Positions 63,316 to 64,000 of a stretch of DNA of 64,000 bases are shown piece after piece. The translations under genes were made by a program, and so were the position numbers. Every line of letters starts with the position of its first letter. Within the stretch, counting starts at the first letter, position 1. The notes below the pieces were generated by a model. It ran no database searches. It was given only the letters and a program-made list of their open reading frames with translations, and was not told where the DNA came from. Source of the DNA: Flavobacterium difficile (GTDB lineage Bacteria; Bacteroidota; Bacteroidia; Flavobacteriales; Flavobacteriaceae); contig NZ_JAAJBT010000005.1 of NCBI RefSeq assembly GCF_011392115.1, positions 1 to 64,000 on the forward strand. The letters are read 5' to 3'.

Positions 63316-64000
63316 ATGAAGAAGAACTACTTATGCCTATTTGGGTTACTTACACTAACAACTCAATTATCTTTTAGTCAAGAAGTTACAGATACCATAA
63401 AGACACAAAACATCGAAGAGATTAAAATCAATTCTAAGAAATTTAAAATTGACAAAAACCAAACCCCATCACAAATTGAAATTATTTCCAAAGAAAAGAT
63501 AGAATTTCAAAATTTTCAAACCACGGCCGATATGTTGGCAAATTCTGGCGCATTATTTGTTCAAAAATCACAACAAGGTGGCGGAAGTCCAGTTATACGA
63601 GGCTTTGAAGCAAGTCGGGTTTTACTTTTGGTTGATGGCGTAAGAATGAACAATTTAATTTTTAGAGCTGGTCACTTGCAAAACGTGATTACTGTAGATG
63701 AAAATTTTCTAGAAACTGCACTCGTTCAATTTGGCCCAACCTCATCATTATACGGAAGTGACGCACTTGGAGGTTCTGTAAATATGATAACTAAAAGCGC
63801 AAAATTCGGAAATGGATTTTCAGGGAATGTAAACACGAGATATTCTTCTGCAAATGAGGAAAAATCGGGGTATTTCGACATCAATTATGGAGCTACAAAT
63901 TTTGCCTCATTGACAGCATTTTCATACAACGATTTTGGTGATTTAAGAATGGGTAAAAAGAAAAATCATAATGGTGATTTTTTTGGCGAAAGAACTACTT
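63316..64000 (+). CDS. TonB-dependent receptor (N-terminal part; runs out of the window)
   Basis: 228 codons are visible. The signal peptide is MKKNYLCLFGLLTLTTQLSFSQ. There is no carboxypeptidase-like domain. The plug follows directly: TPSQIEIISKEKIEFQNFQTTADMLANSG, then GGGSPVIRGFEASRVLLLVDGVRMNNLIFR, then TSSLYGSDALGGSVNMITK, and the barrel has begun. The plug, with its NNLIFRAGHLQNV block, resembles iron, haem or siderophore-type receptors more than SusC. The substrate cannot be told from this part. The frame is open at the window end. Confidence 0.92.
   Translation, partial: MKKNYLCLFGLLTLTTQLSFSQEVTDTIKTQNIEEIKINSKKFKIDKNQTPSQIEIISKEKIEFQNFQTTADMLANSGALFVQKSQQGGGSPVIRGFEASRVLLLVDGVRMNNLIFRAGHLQNVITVDENFLETALVQFGPTSSLYGSDALGGSVNMITKSAKFGNGFSGNVNTRYSSANEEKSGYFDINYGATNFASLTAFSYNDFGDLRMGKKKNHNGDFFGERTT

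Overview
The window looks like a chromosomal segment of a Flavobacterium-type member of the Flavobacteriaceae (Bacteroidota). The DNA is AT-rich. Many genes are preceded by the Bacteroidota -7 promoter box TAnnTTTG, and Shine-Dalgarno sites are weak or absent. The gene content is diagnostic: SprA of the type IX secretion system (T9SS), a secreted protein with the T9SS type B C-terminal domain next to a PorP/SprF partner, TonB-dependent receptors, and an alternative complex III (ACIII) respiratory operon. I saw no rRNA, tRNA, CRISPR array, prophage or complete insertion sequence.

Layout. 1-3108: a large secreted choice-of-anchor L protein (minus strand, cut by the window edge). 3200-4928: an Nfu-type Fe-S protein and an MscS channel. 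4948-5449: a DUF559 nuclease-like gene bracketed by a 36-bp inverted repeat. 5479-9460 (minus): a lipoprotein, tsaB, and a HlyD/TolC efflux pair. 9615-11006: a DUF4403 lipoprotein. 11077-16450 (minus): oxidase assembly and small-subunit genes (ctaB, two subunit III proteins, subunit IV, two SCO-like proteins, DUF420, a small CAMC protein). 16808-31003 (minus): remB-like, deoC, vanZ, gcvH, sprA, ruvA, maeB. 31536-35932: a 1164-residue T9SS type B substrate and its SprF-like partner. 36234-43888: a sugar operon (fructokinase-like, GH100 invertase-like, sucrose-type MFS, glutaredoxin, TonB receptor) with a divergent LacI regulator and two operator palindromes. 43896-44918: ruvB. 44919-45584: a repeat-rich gap containing a 114-bp tandem duplication. 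45585-50974: DUF4286, rsmA, mgtE and a SNF2 helicase. 51023-62663 (minus): actABCDEF plus oxidase subunits II and I in one operon. 62870-64000: a SPOR protein and the start of a TonB-dependent receptor.

How the genes fit together. The act-cta operon encodes a quinol:cytochrome c oxidoreductase with the core of an aa3-type oxidase. Its subunits III and IV, haem O synthase and copper chaperones lie about 35 kb away in the 11-16.5 kb block. The sugar operon reads as a complete path: outer-membrane uptake, inner-membrane symport, cytoplasmic cleavage, then fructose phosphorylation, under LacI control. sprA, the remB-like gene and the SprF-linked substrate tie the region to gliding and T9SS.

The observations I find least ordinary are: the DUF559 gene flanked by hairpin-forming inverted repeats; a HYR domain split by an inserted segment of about 220 residues; a cysteine-free SCO paralogue beside a normal one; an ActA with six haem motifs; histidine-rich tails on three respiratory subunits; a palindromic repeat that supplies the maeB stop codon; and the 114-bp duplication. 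I did not find a clearly new multi-gene system. The DUF559/repeat unit is the best candidate for an undescribed element.
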